Origin: Steromphala cineraria
Lineage: Eukaryota > Mollusca > Gastropoda > Trochida > Trochidae
NCBI GenBank assembly: GCA_916613615.1
Contig: OU744728.1
Span: forward strand, 32,007,950-32,071,949
Direction of reading: 5' to 3'
Length of the DNA stretch: 64,000 nt
Each line of letters opens with the position of its first letter. Positions within the stretch are counted from its first letter, which is position 1. The notes under the pieces are model-generated. The model was not told the origin of the DNA and made no database searches. It saw only the letters and a list, made by a program, of their open reading frames with translations. Positions 62,280-64,000 of the stretch are shown here, in pieces. A program made the position numbers and the translations under genes.

Positions 62280-64000
62280 ATAAGGTTATACAGTGTTTTC
62301 AAGGCATTTTGGACTAAAAAGGTCAACTTCGAATTTCTGATTAAAAACTAGCAGAAGTTGTTGCTAATGGTCCCCGGAACCAATACCGATCGACAGAAAT
62401 TGATTTCAAGAAATTGTTATTTTGCCCCTGGGGTCACCTCTAGGGGTGGGGTGCTTATAAGGTTATGCAGTGTTTTCCAGGCATTTTGGACTAAAAAGGT
62501 CAACCTCGAATTTCTGATTCAAAACTAGCAGAAGTTGTTGCTAATGGTCCCTGGAACCAATACCGATCGACAGAAATTGATTTCAAGAAAGTGTTATTTT
62601 GCCCCTGGGGTCACCTCTAGGGGTGGGGTGCTTATAAGGTTATGCAGTGTTTTCCAGGCATTTTTGACTAAAAAGGTCAACTTCGAATTTCTGATTAAAA
62701 ACTAGCAGAAGTTGTTGCTAATGGTCCCCGGAACCAATACCGACCGACAGAAATTGATTTCAAGAAAGTGTTATTTTGTCCCTGGGGTCACCTCTAGGGG
62801 TGGGGTGCTTATAAGGTTATGCAGTGTTTTCCAGGCATTTTGGACTAAAACGGTCAACTTCGAATTTCTGATTAAAAACTAGCAGAAGTTGGTGCTAATG
62901 GTCCCCTGAACCAATACCGATCGACAGAAATTGAGAAATTGTTATTTTGCCCCTGGGGTCACCTCTAGGGGTGGGGTGCTTATAAGGTTATGCAGTGTTT
63001 TCCAGGCATTTTGGACTAAAACGGTCAACTTCGAATTTCTGATTAAAAACTAGCAGAAGTTGGTGCTAATGGTCCCCGGAACCAATACCGATCGACAGAA
63101 ATTGATTTCAAGAAAGTGTTATTTTGCCCCTGGGGTCACCTCTAGGGGTGGGGTGCTTATAAGGTTATACAGTGTTTTCAAGGCATTTTGGACTAAAAAG
63201 GTCAACTTCGAATTTCTGATTAAAAACTAGCAGAAGTTGTTGCTAATGGTCCCCGGAACCAATACCGATCGACAGAAATTGATTTCAAGAAATTGTTATT
63301 TTGCCCCTGGGGTCACCTCTAGGGGTGGGGTGCTTATAAGGTTATGCAGTGTTTTCCAGGCATTTTGGACTAAAAAGGTCAACCTCGAATTTCTGATTCA
63401 AAACTAGCAGAAGTTGTTGCTAATGGTCCCTGGAACCAATACCGATCGACAGAAATTGATTTCAAGAAAGTGTTATTTTGCCCCTGGGGTCACCTCTAGG
63501 GGTGGGGTGCTTATAAGGTTATGCAGTGTTTTCCAGGCATTTTTGACTAAAAAGGTCAACTTCGAATTTCTGATTAAAAACTAGCAGAAGTTGTTGCTAA
63601 TGGTCCCCGGAACCAATACCGACCGACAGAAATTGATTTCAAGAAAGTGTTATTTTGTCCCTGGGGTCACCTCTAGGGGTGGGGTGCTTATAAGGTTATG
63701 CAGTGTTTTCCAGGCATTTTGGACTAAAAAGGTCAACTTCGAATTTCTCATTAAAAACTAGCAGAAGTTGTTGCTAATGGTCCCCGGAACCAATACCGAT
63801 CGACAGAAATTGAGAAAGTGTTATTTTGTCCCTGGGGTCACCTCTAGGGGTGGGGTGCTTATAAGGTTATGCAGTGTTTTCCAGGCATTTTGGACTAAAA
63901 AGGTCAACTTCGAATTTCTGATTAAAAACTAGCAGAAGTTGTTGCTAATGGTCCCCGGAACCAATACCGATCGACAGAAATTGATTTCAAGAAAGTGTTA
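62280..64000 (+). repeat. 5-monomer duplication at the right edge (offset 879 bp)
   Basis: TTATACAGTGTTTTCAAGGC is at about 62286 and 63165, with matching GATTCAAAACTAGC, CATTTTTGACT and GACCGACAG variants after each. The second copy runs off the window. Confidence 0.78.

Larger units (their letters stand above)
12492..64000 (+). repeat. Satellite DNA array, 177-bp monomer, about 290 copies, continuing beyond the window
   Basis: The landmark GCAGTGTTTTCCAGGCATTT starts monomers at 12492, 12669, 12846, 13023, 13200 and so on, 177 bases apart, to the window end. All copies have one orientation and no unrelated sequence interrupts them. Each monomer contains ACTTCGAATTTCTGAT, a variable segment around CCGATCGACAG, TTTGCCCCTGGGGTCACC, CTCTAGGGGTGGGGTG and the palindrome CTTATAAG. 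Variants are mostly single substitutions, with small indels (2-bp loss near GTTCGAT, 6-bp loss giving ATTGAGAAA). Short open frames along the array exist because 177 is a multiple of three; they are not genes. No transposase, spacer or RNA gene is present. The chromosomal role is unknown; length and organisation fit a centromeric or heterochromatic satellite. Confidence 0.98.

Noticed and set aside
12492..64000. CRISPR-like array
   Set aside because: Repeats are contiguous 177-bp monomers with no spacers, in a eukaryotic setting.
12492..64000. CENP-B box in the monomer
   Set aside because: TTCG occurs in ACTTCGAA on both strands, but the downstream A and CGGG positions of the box are not matched.

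Overview
The window is eukaryotic genomic DNA, most likely from a bivalve mollusc or a close lophotrochozoan relative. The evidence is spliced genes, an AT-rich background, a poly(A)-tailed LINE, and several nested repeats that combine CCCC/GGGG hairpin caps, (GTCC)n-type microsatellites and internal tandem blocks, an architecture I associate with bivalve genomes. The species cannot be fixed from the sequence. No bacterial operons, CRISPR arrays, tRNA or rRNA genes were seen.

Layout. (1) 1-600: the 3' end of a LINE on the + strand, with the C-terminal Cys/His domain of its reverse transcriptase, a short 3' UTR, AATAAA and poly(A). (2) 601-2866: a minus-strand, multi-exon gene of an uncharacterised invertebrate family, broken by three frame changes and a stop codon and cut off at its 3' end by the LINE. 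(3) 3119-11027: a mosaic of nested non-coding mobile elements with internal tandem units of about 146, 156 and 169 bp, plus a 190-bp imperfect palindrome. One element is cleanly inserted inside a unit of another. (4) 11040-11385: a cluster of the self-complementary decamer CTTCATGAAG. (5) 11500-12448: a two-exon minus-strand gene encoding a short Cys-rich start, a coiled coil and a BEN-like domain, with an apparent frame change in the linker. (6) 12492-64000, running off the right edge: about 51.5 kb (80% of the window) of one uninterrupted satellite with a 177-bp monomer, about 290 copies, all in the same orientation.

The satellite is the most striking object. Its monomer is near nucleosomal length, it starts abruptly about 45 bp from the start codon of the BEN-like gene, and it shows many local higher-order duplications (3-, 5-, 6-, 7-, 8-, 11-, 12-, 12-, 19/22- and 25-mers) rather than one fixed higher-order period. 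Diagnostic variants are confined to successive zones, so the array looks like a record of local amplification. It is a reasonable candidate for a centromeric, pericentromeric or other heterochromatic array, but nothing in the sequence proves that role. The genes in this window do not form a shared pathway.
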